Below, piece after piece: positions 31,802 to 47,800 of a DNA stretch of 64,000 nucleotides; the first letter of the stretch is position 1, and each line of letters begins with the position of its first letter. The position numbers were made by a program, and so were the translations under genes. Origin of the DNA: an uncultured Alistipes sp. (GTDB taxonomy: Bacteria > Bacteroidota > Bacteroidia > Bacteroidales > Rikenellaceae). The stretch lies in contig CANQGQ010000002.1 of NCBI GenBank assembly GCA_947623305.1, positions 1 through 64,000 of the forward strand. The letters run 5' to 3'. Below the pieces are notes generated by a model. It did no database searches. It worked only from the letters and a program-made list of their open reading frames with translations, and was not told the DNA's origin.

Positions 31802-32876
31802 CCCGAGGTCGGCCGTTGTTTTTGTCCCGGCTCCCTGTTCATCTGACAGCAAGCTAATGGGCCGGAGCAAAATGCCAACCTCATGCCCGAAGAGTTCTCC
31901 CGGCAGGAGCCTCCGCAGATGGAGATGCTCCCCCGGGAAAAAGATTGTCGTATTCGCTCCGGCCCGTTTGGGAAGATGCTACCGATGAAAAGGAGAAAAA
32001 CCATGAACGGCTACACCCCGTAAAGACGCGATGGCTCGCGTTCCCATTCTGCTCTATGTCTGTATTGTCTTGCATCCTCATTCTGCCCTCCCCCGTCTAC
32101 CGAAACTCGTTGCGATAACCCTCCTCCAGCATCCGTTCAAAGGTTCGGGATTCTACATTGACTATTCCCATGGCAGTGGTTGGCGTCGAGTACAGGCCCA
32201 AACGGAGTATTTCAATTGATTTTTGAGGCATAGAACAATACGCCATAGTGACCTGCAATTGAGCAGAAAGAAGTGATAGATTGTCCGCTTGATATAGAAT
32301 TTGTCTGAATGGTCCGATATCTACACACCCCAACATAAAGACATCCCTACTGATATCAATAAAGCAAGAGATCGTGAGATCGGGGCATCTGGCCTCCAAA
32401 AACAAGATGTTAAGGGCTTTTTAGATCAAGAGAATATGGCTCTAATAGATTAAGAAGCCATGAGCTCAAGATTGCGTGAGATATAGTATTCAGATTCCAT
32501 GATATCAGGGATTCATGATATCCGGAGATCAATATGTCAAGACTTCGATCCCTATTGATTTCTTGGCATCACTATTTCATGATGGATAGAGTTCAAGACT
32601 TGTTCATCCCGCTTTCCACACCAACGAGTTCGTACGGGCCCGCTACCTCGAATTTCAAGAGGGGTGGGCAGGTGTCGTTATCTTTATTAGTAATTTTTTC
32701 CGTAATGCGTGGTAAATTGAGGCTCCATAATAAATATGGCTGTTCTTGTACAGTGCCTATATTCGCGAATAATTTCTGCGAGTGGTCCATCTGTAACCGC
32801 AATATTTGAAGTTAACTTTCGGTTGAGCATGAGAAACAGTCCATTGTCGGTCTGTGAAGTGTGCTATAACCAGTCC

Positions 32877-36135
<3,259 letters not shown>

Positions 36136-36170
36136 CGGTTTGTTAGAATGGCAAGTCTGAATCAATGTTA

Positions 36171-36178
36171 CAAATTTA
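36171..36178 (-). promoter_or_regulatory. -7 element TAAATTTG (TAnnTTTG) upstream of GH2
   Basis: Plus-strand CAAATTTA 36 bp upstream of the GH2 start. Confidence 0.45.
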
Positions 36179-36399
36179 ACAACGATTCATACTCGCAATT
36201 ATCGTAAATACATCAAAAACTATTATGATTTTATTGATGTCTTTTAATTGGCACGATCCTATTTACTCTACCAATGAAAGTAAGGGGGCATTATCCTCCA
36301 GCTCGATCGTCCTATTTCAGTTGTTCATTTCTTTGGCAACTGGACGTTGTAACGATTTTTCTTCAGATGTTGCTCCTTCAACCCAAAGACTGCCTTTTC

Positions 36400-39300
36400 T
36401 CATTCGCTATTTTCTGCAGATAATGCCTCCTGCGTACTGTTTCCTGCACTTGCTGTTGTTTGCTCGTTTGTCGTGTGGTAATGTTCAACGTACTCGCGTG
36501 GCGTCATTCCGAAGTGCTTTTTGAAACACTTCGTGAAGTAGGAATGGCTGTTGAAGCCTGACTTATAGAGAATTTCTGATATGCGCAACTCTCCAGCGCA
36601 GAGGTATTGCGCTGCACGTTTGAGTTTGATCGTGCGGATGAAGTCGTTGACAGTTTCTCCGATTAGCGCCTTGACCTTGCGGTAAACGTATTGATACGAG
36701 CAACAGAGCGCATCGCACAGCGTCTGGATATTGAAGTCGGGGTTCTGGAAGTTGGCTTCAACGATCTGCACTATGTGGAGGATGAATTTGTCGTTTCCCG
36801 ATTCAACCTTGATCTCCGACGGGTCGGAGAGCATCTTCTTCCGGTAGAGCTCCTGCAACTTGGCCCGTGAGGCGATGAGCCCCTCTATACGTGTTGTCAG
36901 AGTCTTGATACTGAAAGGCTTCGACAGAAATGCGTCGGCCCCGCAGTTATAACTCATGGCCCTGTCAGCTTCGTCACTCTTGGCCGTTAGCATGATGAAC
37001 GGAATGTGGCTGGTCAAGCTCTCCTCGCGGACTTGCCGGCACATTTCGAATCCGTCCATACGGGGCATCATCAAGTCAGAGACGATCAGATCGGGATAGA
37101 CGCGCCGAATTTCTTCGAGACCCTGTTTGCCATCTTTGGCTGCGTAGACCTAATAACGGTCTGCAAGTGAGCTGCATAGGAATTCGAGCATCTGTTGGTT
37201 GTCTTCGACGAGTACGATTTTCGGTCTGCCACCCTCTCCGTTACCTGACGTTTCGAGATTATGGGCCATGTCTTCGGAGGGTTCCAACCTCGAAATATCG
37301 TTCTGGCAAGGAAGTGTGACAGTGAACCGACTGCCTTTTCCCGGAGCGCTGTCAACCCGGATGCTACCACCGAGCAACTCGGCATAGTTGCGAGTGAGTG
37401 CCAAGCCGATTCCCGACCCCTCGGTCTGTTCGTGAGGGGTGTTGGATGTCTGGTAGTAGCGGTCGAAAATCCGGTTCTGATCTTCGGGTGCAATGCCGCA
37501 ACCTGTATCGCTGACCGAGATGCAAACAACAGACTTTTTTTCGATTTCGGGCATATCTATCTCCAGCGAGATGCATCCGCCGTCGGGTGTGAATTTGAAG
37601 GCGTTGGAGAGCAGATTATAAATCATCTTTTCGACCTTGTCGCGGTCGAAAAGCATGTTGATGCAGAAGGGATGCGACGTGAACGTGTAGCCGATTCTCC
37701 GCTCCCGGGCGTGCTCGCGGAACGAGTCGAATATCTCCTCGCAGAAGGCGGCCAGATCGCCCATACTCAGGTTGACCTTCATCATGTGATTGTCGATTTT
37801 CCGCATGTCCATGATCTGGTTGATGAGCCGCAGCAACCGCTCGGCATTCTGACGGATGGTCAGTAACAGGGCGCGCTGCCGTTCGTTGGATCCGTCGAGC
37901 AATTGTTCGATGGGCCCGAGGATCAGTGACAGCGGCGTCTTGAACTCGTGGGAAATATTGGTGAAGAAGGTCGTTTTGGCCTGGTTGAGCAGCCGGTCGT
38001 TCTCGCGACGCATGATTTCGAACTTCAGTTCCCGAGACAGTCGCATCCGGATCCGTACCAGATAGGCGCCCCAACCGCAAAGTCCGGCGATGAGCAGCAT
38101 GTAGAGAATGTAGGCCAGATCACTGCGGTACCATGCTGGAGTGATGGCGATTTCAACGCGCTCTTGGTTCTCGCTCCAGATCTCGTCTGAGTTGACGGCT
38201 TTGACCAAAAAGGTGTACTTGCCAGGCGGAATGTGCGAATAGAAGGCGTAATTGTGTTCTCCGTCGGTGACAATCCATTCCTTGTCGTATCCCTCGAGTT
38301 TGTAGACGTAGCGGTTTTCGCTTTTGGGGGCGTAGTTGAGCAGAGCGAAATTGATCCGGAAGAAGTTTTCATCGTGGCGCAGTCGGAGTTGGTCGCAGAG
38401 CGTGATCGAATGGTCGAGGATGACGTGGTTGTCAACCTTTTCCCCGGGGGAGATCCGGGCATTGTGAATCTCGAGAGACGTGAGACGAATTGGGTATTTG
38501 GTGACGTCGACCTTGATTTCCCGAGGGCTGAAGTTGATATATCCGCCGTAGCCTCCCATATATATACGCCCGTTTGCCGTGCAGGCACTGTTGTATTCGA
38601 TATCGGTCATCGTCAGTTCCTGTGAAATGTCATAGGTGATCTTATAATTGAGTTCGTAGTCGAACATTACGAGTTGCGAACCTGTGGCGATCCACAACCT
38701 GTTGTTGTCGTCTGAGATGATCGTCCGAACCGACAGCGGCGTATTAGTCTCGATGCGCTCGAATCCGTCGGTATGAGGGTCGTATCGGCACAGTCCGGCA
38801 TCGGTGCCGATCCACGTACGGTTGAGCCGATCGGTGTGGATCGTGTATATACGATCGCTGACTATACTTGTCGGATTGTCGGGGTCGTTCTTGTACTGTA
38901 CAAAGGTCCGTCGGGCCTTGTCGTAGCGAAAAATTCCGTCGCTGATTGAGCCTATCCACAGATTTCCCTGTTTGTCGGGCTCGAAATAGGGAACGTCGCT
39001 GTTGTCAGACGACCCGAGGTTGTCGATGTACATCGGCCGGAAATGAAGCTGCTGGATCTCACCCGCGGTGTCCCGCTCGGCTCGAATGAAACAAACTCCG
39101 CTGCTGATGTTGACCACGATTTCCCCGTCGTTGTCCTCCTTGATATCGTAGATGTACTTGAACGAAAAGTTACGGTCGCCTGTCTCAACCTTATGGAAGT
39201 TGCGGCGTGCATGGTCAAGGTAGACGACGCCGTTATTGGTGCCAATCCACATGGTTCCGTACCGGTCGAGCAGCAGACGTTTGATATTGTTGTGCGGTAA

Positions 39301-40488
39301 CGGCGAGTTGGCGGTTGTAAAGATCCTGCGGAGCTGCATGTCGGCTGTGTAGAGTCGCAGACCGTTGTCGGTACCGATCCAAATTTCCTCGGGGAGGACC
39401 ACCAGATCGGTCACGTTCTCGCGGATCGTGTTCCCGAACTTGTCCGTCGTATTGACATAGGAGATGTCGATCGGCCGACGGTTGCGATTGCAACAGGTGA
39501 GACCGTGGGTTGTACCGATCCAGATCATGCCTTTCTCGTCTTGAAGTAGGGCTGTAATCGTTTGGGCAGGCAGGGATGCGGGGTCTATGAGCGAGTTGGA
39601 GTAGTTCTTGAAGTCCTTTGTCCGGGTATCGAATATTGAGAGCCCTGTGCTACCGGCCAAAAGCAGATGCCCGTCGTCGTAAGGGATGACGGCCCGCAGG
39701 GAGAGAATCTCGCCGCCGGTGAACGAAGGACCATAGTATTTACTTTGCCGGGTCTGCATGTCGAGGGCATAGAGACCCGACGATGAAGCGATGTAGAGTA
39801 TGTGCGGGGTCGCTTTGGAGATACAGAGTCCGGCGATGAGGAGGTTATCATGTTTCGATCCTCCGAAGGGCAGTTCGATGCGTTCGAAAAGTTTCTTGTT
39901 GCTATCCCGGTGGTAAAGTCCGTCGAAAGTGCCGACCCAAAGGCCGCCGTGTGCATCCTCGCACAAGCTGCGGATTTCGTTGTGCATCTTGTCCGGATCG
40001 TAGGGATTGAGTTTGTGGAAGGTGATCCTCGACTTCGAGCGATCCAGGCAGAGCAAGCCATCCGAACCCTCGCAGAAACATCGGATGCGGGCGGTGCTCA
40101 GAAGGTTGTGGGTGTCGTTGTCGGCCTTCAGAAGCGAAAAGTTCTCCCGCTCGGGATCGTAGACGTTGACTCCCTTTTCGGTACCGACGAGCATGCTGCC
40201 GTCACATGTGATATAGAGGCTGTTGATCCAAGAAGTTGAAAGCGTTCTGGGATTTCCGGGCTCGTGACGGAAGGTTTGGAACCGGGTGCCGTCATAACGG
40301 TTGAGGCCCTCTGCTGTACCGACCCATACGAATCCCAGGGAGTCTTTCGCCAGGGCGTTGACTAACTGGTGCGAAAGCCCTTGGTGAAGATCCTTGTTTC
40401 GGAAATAGAGCTTTATCTCTCCGCTGCTCTTTGCGGGTAGCCATCCTGGTAGCAATAGTGCGAGAAGCAGAATGAGGCATCTTGACAT
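36400..40488 (-). pseudogene. Hybrid two-component system sensor/regulator of PUL2, interrupted by in-frame TAG within the receiver
   Basis: 40488-37150 has Reg_prop repeats, Y_Y_Y, HisKA 'FFTNISHEFKTPLSLI' and HATPase; same frame continues after TAG (37150-37152) as VYAAKDGKQGLEEIRRVYPDLIVSDLMMPRMDGFEM, then AraC HTH. Confidence 0.92.
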
Positions 40489-40567
40489 ACGACAATTATA
40501 GTGAAAGGAGAGGATAGAGACAAATGAAAACCGTGTTTTGGCTATACGAATTGTGCCCTATACTTTA

Positions 40568-40597
40568 CAAATATAGTGGTTCGTGCTGTAAAATCAA
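40568..40597 (-). promoter_or_regulatory. Bacteroidetes-type promoter TTG-N19-TATATTTG upstream of HTCS2
   Basis: Plus-strand CAAATATA (40568-40575) and CAA (40595-40597). Confidence 0.55.
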
Positions 40598-40657
40598 AAT
40601 GCCGATGTATGGAAATGCACCGGCATATGATTCTCTGAAATGGTTCCTCCGAGCGGA

Positions 40658-42964
40658 TTATCGAAGTGTGGTATAACCGCCGGAGGTGATCTGCCAAATG
40701 GTCGAGAAATCCCATCCGACAAACGATTCCTGTTTCCTCATTTGAACATCAGACAGTATGCCGCTCCCGACAATTCCAGAGGTGGTGCCTCCGGCGAATT
40801 CGGTGTCTGCCCCCGTGTCGAGGGCGTAGCATCCCGATACGGTAGCGCTGCCGCTCGCCTTGCCGAAGGCCAGGCAGAGATTGCCGCTTCCGCCGTCTGC
40901 CGTGACGCTGCCCGAGGAGTAGCAGTGCGAGACCGTCACGACCTGGTCGGCCATTTCGCCCATGATACCGCCATAGTTGGCTTTTCCGTTGATCGTGGCG
41001 CTGCCCGTGTTGTAGCTGTCGAGGAGTTTGCCTGCCTTGTCGGTTTGCCCGACGAGCCCGCCGATGCGCATGCTCGAACTCGAAACGCTCGTACCGACGA
41101 TGAGGTCACCTGTATTGTAGCACTTTGAAATGGTCGTATTGGCCGAATAGATACGGCTGATGATCCCTCCAATGTAGGCGGCGCCGCGGCCCTGTCCCGA
41201 GGGCTCCGACATGGTGAGTGTTCCGGTGTTGCCGCACCGTTCGATGAAACAGGTGGCGCTCGACGAGGTGGTATGGCCCACCACGCCGCCGAAGTAGTAG
41301 TTGGCCGTGATGGCGCCGTTGTTCACCGATCCGTAGATCGATCCGCCGTTCATGCCGACAATGCCGCCGACCTGGTTCATCGCCGTGATCGAGGCATCGT
41401 TGATGCAGTTCTCGATGACGGCCGAGGGATTGTTGTAGGCTGCGATGCCGCCGCAGTCGAAGACGTCTGTCTTGTTGCGGTCAGCAGCCGCCGAGATGGC
41501 TCCCGAGGTGTGGCACTTGGCGATTGTGCCGTTGTTGACGGCTGCAATTCCGCCGACGTTCAGCGGTGAGGCGCCCGTCTCGCATCCGATGGTGCAGTTC
41601 GAAACCGTAATGTCGTGGATCGAGCCGTTGTTGACCGCTGCGACCCAGGCAAAACCGTTGTTCTCCTTATTGACCTGGCCTCCGGCCGTGGTGATGTAGA
41701 GGGAGCAGCCGCTGAAGGTGAGATTCGAAACTTCGCCACCCTCGGCAATACCGCCGAACAATCCGAAGTAGTTGCGGTCGGTGGCCATGGGACGGATGCT
41801 CCAGTCCGAGATGGTCTTGCCGTTGCCGTCGAAGATTCCCTTGAAGGGCGATGACGGCGTGCAGAGCGGTTCGAAATCCTCGCCCGGTAGCGGCGTGTAG
41901 TCGAGGCGGTAGCAGCAGTTCCCGGCGATGTCGTTGACCAGCGCAATGTTGCGCAGGTAGTGGTCGGCATCGACAACGAAGGGATACTCCCGGGTGCCGC
42001 TTCCCGATGCGAAGTGGCTGTTGGCCTTTTCGCGGTTGCTCTCCGAATAGATCGTCGGGTCGTCCGAGGCTGCATGGATGTAAACCTCGAATTCCCCTGC
42101 ATAGAGCGGCTTGGCGAATACCTCATTGGTTGAGAGATTGCAGGTCAGTTTCGTGCCGTTGTCGATCTCCGCAATGCGATTTTTGTCGTTGACGAGTACG
42201 ATGGTGTATTTCATTGCGCCCATGATGGCATTCCAGGAAAGGAGTATCTGTCCCTGGTTATCCTTCTGCAATGTGATTCCGGGGCGTTGAAGGTCCCGCT
42301 CTGGATCACGTCGAAAGCGTAGCTTACCGAAGCGTCGCTTTTTGAGCGGAACGTCACGCGGGTGCTCCGCTCGACATGGGTTGCATTGAGTTCGCAGACG
42401 AGTTTAACGGTCTGCTTGCCCTTTTCGGTGCCGTCGCTCACGACTGAACACCACGCCTTATCAGCCGTTTCAGCTTCCCATGAATCATTGGTGTAGAGCG
42501 TGAGCTCCGTTTCACTGCGCGTAACGCTTGTCGCAAGCCGATTTTCCTCGAGACCTGATAGTTCGATGTAGGGCTCGCTGGGGTTCTGCTTAACGTCGAA
42601 CTCCTTGCGGAACGAACTTCTGTCATCGTCGCTCTCGATCACCAGTCGCGCGGTCTTGGTCTTTGTCAGGTCGCAGTTGCGCTCCGTCGAGACCGTGATC
42701 TCGATATTGCCGAACCCTTCTGATGGCGTGATGGTGAGCCACTCCTCTCCCCCCCCCGTCGTATTCGACGTGGGCCTTCCACCAGATATTTGTCTTGATG
42801 AGGATTTTTGCCTCTTCGGTCTTGCCTTCGAAAGTGAGGCTCGTGTCGTCGATGCCCACCGTTGGGGAGGTTTCGTCTCGGCTGTAGAGATCATTGTCGG
42901 AGCAGGCGGCTGCAAACAGCAGCTTCCCCGACAGACAACCGAAAAGTATCGCTTTTGTTTCCAT
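40658..42964 (-). pseudogene. BACON-domain plus GLUG-repeat lipoprotein (PUL2 surface protein), two frameshifts
   Basis: N-terminus METKAILFGC...YDGGG (42964 frame), BACON 'EEWLTITPSEGFGNIEITVS' in the second frame, GLUG-like repeats ('NLTFSGCSL', 'VGGIVGMNGGSIYGSVNNG') in ORF 40658-42271. Confidence 0.8.
42749..42757. repeat. C9 (G9 on coding strand) homopolymer at the BACON-protein frameshift
   Basis: Plus strand reads ctctcccccccccgtc. Confidence 0.9.
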
Positions 42965-43163
42965 AGTTCAGTCGGTTTGTTTTTATTTGTGTAGTTGTTA
43001 TTCCAGACTTCAATTCTGTTGCTTGTCTCGCGGTTGTAGGCCTTGTTGAGTTTGTCGGTGATTCCGCGGTGCGTCTGCTTGACGATCCGCGACCGCATGG
43101 GCGGGTCGTCGACATGGCGCATGCGCAGTTCTTCGTTCAAAAGAATCAATACGAGCCGTTTCA

Positions 43164-44848
43164 TCAGTATCCGAAGTTTTGGTCGGCATCGGAAATGTTG
43201 TAGTTCGAAGAGATATCCGCACGGGGGAACGGCAGGAGCAGGTTCCGTTTGACGGAGTTATAGTCTTCGGGCAAGATATAGTCGAAATCAGTGGTCGATT
43301 CAAGCGCCTGGATCCGTGCGTTGTGGATCTTGACCAGTTCGGTCAGGTACTCCACCCCGAAACGACGGCTGTCAAACCACTCGTGCAGCTCGTCCTTCAG
43401 TTCGCAGCGGCGTTCGATGCGCAGGTCATCGCGTACCTGCTCCTGCGTAAGGCTTGTCGGCCAGTCGGCCAGTCGGCCGGTTCGCTGCGGTCACCGTTTG
43501 CGGTATGACGGGCGCGGGCCAGCATCTCGTTGACGTAGCCGATGGCCTCGTGGGTATGCTCCCCGCCCAATTCGTTGGCCGCCTCGGCCAGTACGAGCAG
43601 CAGGTCGGCATAGCTGTAGACGATGAAATTGCAGTTGGCATTGCCGGCCGTGAAGGTCGGGTCGACCCATTTGCGCAGGTAGGGCAGCGATTCGTACTTG
43701 GCGGTCTCCTGATCGGGATAGTTCTTCTTGGTATAGGGGTAGAGGTAGTATTGGCGCCCGTTGTACTCATCCTTGTCAACCGTTGTGTTGCATTTGTACT
43801 TGTAGTCGAGGTAGGTGCACTCTTCGCGCCAATCTCCCGGGTAGCGGTCGTTGTGCTCGTCCCAAGCCTCGCGCGAGGGACGGATCTGCCCGTAGTTATT
43901 CGACGAGTTGGTCAACGGAAGCTCCTCCCAGTATCCCGGCAGATAGCGGTACATGAACGGACAGTCGCCCGTCGCATAGTTCATCTCCAGTTCGAGAATC
44001 GACTCTTCGGTGTGCTTGTTGGTGTATACCCACAGGTCGGCGAAGTCGGGTACCAGCGAGTAGGCATGTTCGTCGTAAACGGCCTTGGCACTGTCGTAGG
44101 CCAACTGCCAGTAGTCGCGGGCCGAAGGCGTGAAGAGATCGGCGTCGAAGGGCTCTCCGGGATGCTCCTTGATGCATGCCAGTGCAGTGTAGACTTTAGC
44201 CAGCATGGCCTTGGCCGCCCACTTGTGGGGGCGCCCGTGGGCGTGCTGCCCCTTTTCAGGAAGCAACGTCCATGCCTGTTCGAGGTCGTCGATGATGAGC
44301 CGGTAGATCTGGTCGATCGACGTGCGGGGGCGATGGCTCTCGTCGATCGAACTGGCCGCCAGCTCGATGTAGGGCACGGGGCCGATCGTGCGCACGAGGT
44401 TGAAGTAGGCCAGCGCGCGCAGCAACCGCGCTTCGCCGATGATCCGGTTGTGTTCCGCCTCGGAGAGGCCGTCGCAAAGCCCGATGTTCGTGAGCAGGTC
44501 GTTGACCGTGTTGATCGTCTGATACATGCCCGAGTAGACGTATTCGACTGTGGAGTTGTCCGTGGCGACGTTCATCGTAGCCAATTCGACCATGTAGGTC
44601 GAACTACGGTTCTGCAGCTGCATGGTCGGGGCATTCCACGAAAGCATCATGTGCAGGTAGTTGCCATAGCCGTTGTAGCCCGAAATGTATCCGTAGCAGG
44701 CGTTCAGCACGGCCCGGACACCCGATGCCGAGGAGTAGACGGCCTCGGGACTGAATTGGGTGGAGGGGTGTTCCGTAAGGTAATCGTCGCACGAACTGCC
44801 GGTCAGCGCGATACCCATCATCAGTAACGGAAGAAGTATCTTTTTCAT
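43164..44848 (-). pseudogene. SusD/RagB family lipoprotein, frameshifted near the C-terminus by an 8-bp tandem duplication
   Basis: ORF 43397-44896 ends abnormally; removing one ggccagtc unit (43459-43474) gives DRSEPADWPTSLTQEQVRDDLRIERRCELKDELHEWFDSRRFGVEYLTELV...NISDADQNFGY*. Confidence 0.9.
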
Positions 44849-44871
44849 GGTTGGTTTTGTTGTTGTCCGGT

Positions 44872-47800
44872 TTAGAAAGTCATTGAGATGCCGCATACGT
44901 AAGAGCGTGCCGAGGGGTAGGAGCTCCAGTCCACTCCGACCTTGAGGGCATCGTTGGTGAAACTGTTCACTTCGGGGTCCCAGCCGCTGTACGAGGTCCA
45001 GAGAAGCGCATTACGCACCGTGAAACTCAGGTTGAGTCCCTTGATGAAGGAGCTCTTCTTGAAGTTGAACTGGTAGATGAGTGATGCAGACGAAAGGCGC
45101 ATGTAGCTGCCGTCCTCGACGATACGGTCAGTGAAGTCCTTGCTTTGACCGGCGGCTCGGTTCAGCCGCGGGTAGCGTCCGTCGGGATTCGTTTCGCTCC
45201 AGGCGTCGAGATAGGCTTCGGTACGCACGTTGTGGAGGTTGTTGCCGAGCGGCGCCGTGTTAGTCTCGGGCAGCAGGTTGCCGTTGGCGATCTGATTGCC
45301 GTAGACGCCGTCGAACATCAGCGCGAGGGTAAGATTCTTCCACCGCAGCGAGGTGCTGAATCCATAGGTGAACGAGGGGTTGGGGTTTCCGATGATGTCC
45401 TTGTCCGTGTCGTCGACGTTGCCGTTCCCGTCGGTGTCGACATACCAGACGTCACCCGGTTCGAGCACGGCTCCGCGATAGGTGGGAACCAGCCCATAGT
45501 CGATAGCCTCCTGCGTCACCAGTCCGTTGGTGCGGAATCCGTAGAAGAGTCCCGACGGACGGCCCTTGATAAAGATATTGGCCGGCATTTTGAAGTAGTC
45601 AGAGGTGTTCGAGATATCCTCGTCCTCGAAGGCTGAGGCGAAGATATTGCCGTGTTGCGATTCAGGAAGTCCGATGTCGCCGATCTTGTTGCGGTTGAAC
45701 GAGATATTGGCGTTGATATTCCACGTGAAATCCCGGTTGTCGATCGGGTAGGCGTCGACCGAAATCTCGAGACCCCGGTTCTGAATGCTGCCCCGGTTGA
45801 TCCACATCGACGAGAATCCCGTCGAGGGAGGAATCGAGATCTTTTGCAGCAGGTCTTTTGTATTTTTATAGTAGAGGTCGAGCGTGAGGTTGAAACGGCT
45901 GTCGAACAGGCCCATGTCCAGACCGACGTTATACTGCTCGGTGGTCTCCCATTTCAGCTCGCGGTTTGACATGAGGCTCGGCTTGATGCCGATGACGAAC
46001 TGTCCGTTGGGATACTTCGTGTAGTCCGAATTGGGGTCGGCCGTATACATCGAGTTGTAGATCGTGAGCGTCTGATAGGGGATCAGACCCTGGTTGCCGA
46101 CCTGTCCCCAACCGGCTCGGAACTTGAGGTTCGAAACGAATTCCGCATTTTTCATAAACTGTTCCTCATTGATGCGCCAGGCCAGCGAGAAGGAGGGAAA
46201 GTAGCTGAAGCGGTTCTTCTTCGAGAACTTGCTGCTGCCGTCGGCGCGGAACGTGGCTGTCACGACGTAGCGTTCCTTGTAGTTGTAGACCGCACGGGCG
46301 ATATAGGACATCAGCGTATTGGCATCCTCGGAGTATCCGGTCTCCTGTGTACGGGCATAGCGAATGGCATCCGTGCGGAATTCGAGCGTCGGGTAGTCGG
46401 GGACGTCCTGGGCGCTGATGGTCGTGTTGTGGTTCTCTGCGCTGTTGAACGAGACTCCCACAACAGCGTCGATGCGATGCCCGCCGCTGAAACTCTTGTT
46501 AATGTTGAACATATTGTCGACGTTGTAGCGGAAAGCGATCAGTTCAGGGAATCCAGCTCGGCCGTTCAGACCGTTATCGAGGTACTGACCGTAGAAACGC
46601 GTACGGTTCTTGTTGCGGTAGTCGGTGCCGAAGGTGGTCTTGAACGACAGCCACTTGGTCAGCCGGATATCGGCGTAGAGGCTTCCGCTCATACGGAACT
46701 CGTCGCTGCTGTCGTCGTAGTTCTCAAGCCAAAGGTCCGTACCGCGATAGTCCTCATCGTCGCTCAGGTCCCCCTCGATGGACGAGACATAGGGTTTCGA
46801 CCCCAGCATCTGGCGGATCATGCTCGTAGCGCGTGTGGCATTCTGCGTGCCGCCCGGCTCGGTGCCATGAGTCATCATGTTCTTGCGGTTGGAGACGGTC
46901 GTCTTGGTGCCGATCTTGATGAATTTGGCCACCTTGTGGTCGAAATTCGCACGGAAGTCGTATTGCTTGACGTTGGTGTTGCGGATGATACCGTTGTTGC
47001 GCAGGTAACCTCCGGCAAAGTAGTAGTTCGACTTGTCGTTACGGCCGCTCACGCTTACGCGAGAGTTGACACTCACGGCGTTGTAGAGCGTGTAGTCCTG
47101 CCAGTCGCGATCGGTAAGCACCTCGCCCTCTTCGATGTCGAGGTCGAAGTTCAGGTCTTTGGCATAGGCAAGGAACTGGTCGAGGTTGAGTACGTCAATG
47201 TGTTTGCGCGGGGTGGAGACGTCGACCATCGTGGAGAACTCAATGCGGGGCTTGTCCGAGGAGCCCTGCTTGGTGGTAATCAGCACCACGCCGTTGGCAC
47301 CCATCGAACCGTAGATGGCCGTGGCCGAGGCATCCTTGAGAATCTCCATGCTGGCAATGTCCTGCGGGTTGATCGACGCCAGGGCGTTCTGCGACTCCTG
47401 CCCGGTGCTACCCAGCGGATTCTCCACATCCTGGGACGAAGGGTTGAGGATGATGCCGTCGACGACATAGAGCGGTTCACCCGTGCCGTTGAAGGAGCTC
47501 GTACCGCGGATCTTTACGCTCACTGCACCGCCCGGAGCGGCATTTCCCGTGGTGACCTGCACGCCGGCCACATGACCCTGGAGGAGTTTGTCGAACGAGC
47601 CCACCTGTGCGGCTTCGCGGTTGTTGATATTCACCGATGAGACGGCTCCCGTTACGTCGCTTTTGCGCAACGTACCGTAACCTACGACCACCACTTCGTC
47701 GATCTGTGCCTCTTCGCTTTCGAGCCGGACGTCAATCCGAGTCTTCGAACCGATCGCAATCTCCTGATTCTTGTAGCCTATGTAGCTGAATTGTAGTGTC

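Noticed and set aside
32097-32405. 102-aa minus-strand ORF
   Set aside because: Cannot be assigned to any family and lies in remnant-rich DNA; not supported as a gene.
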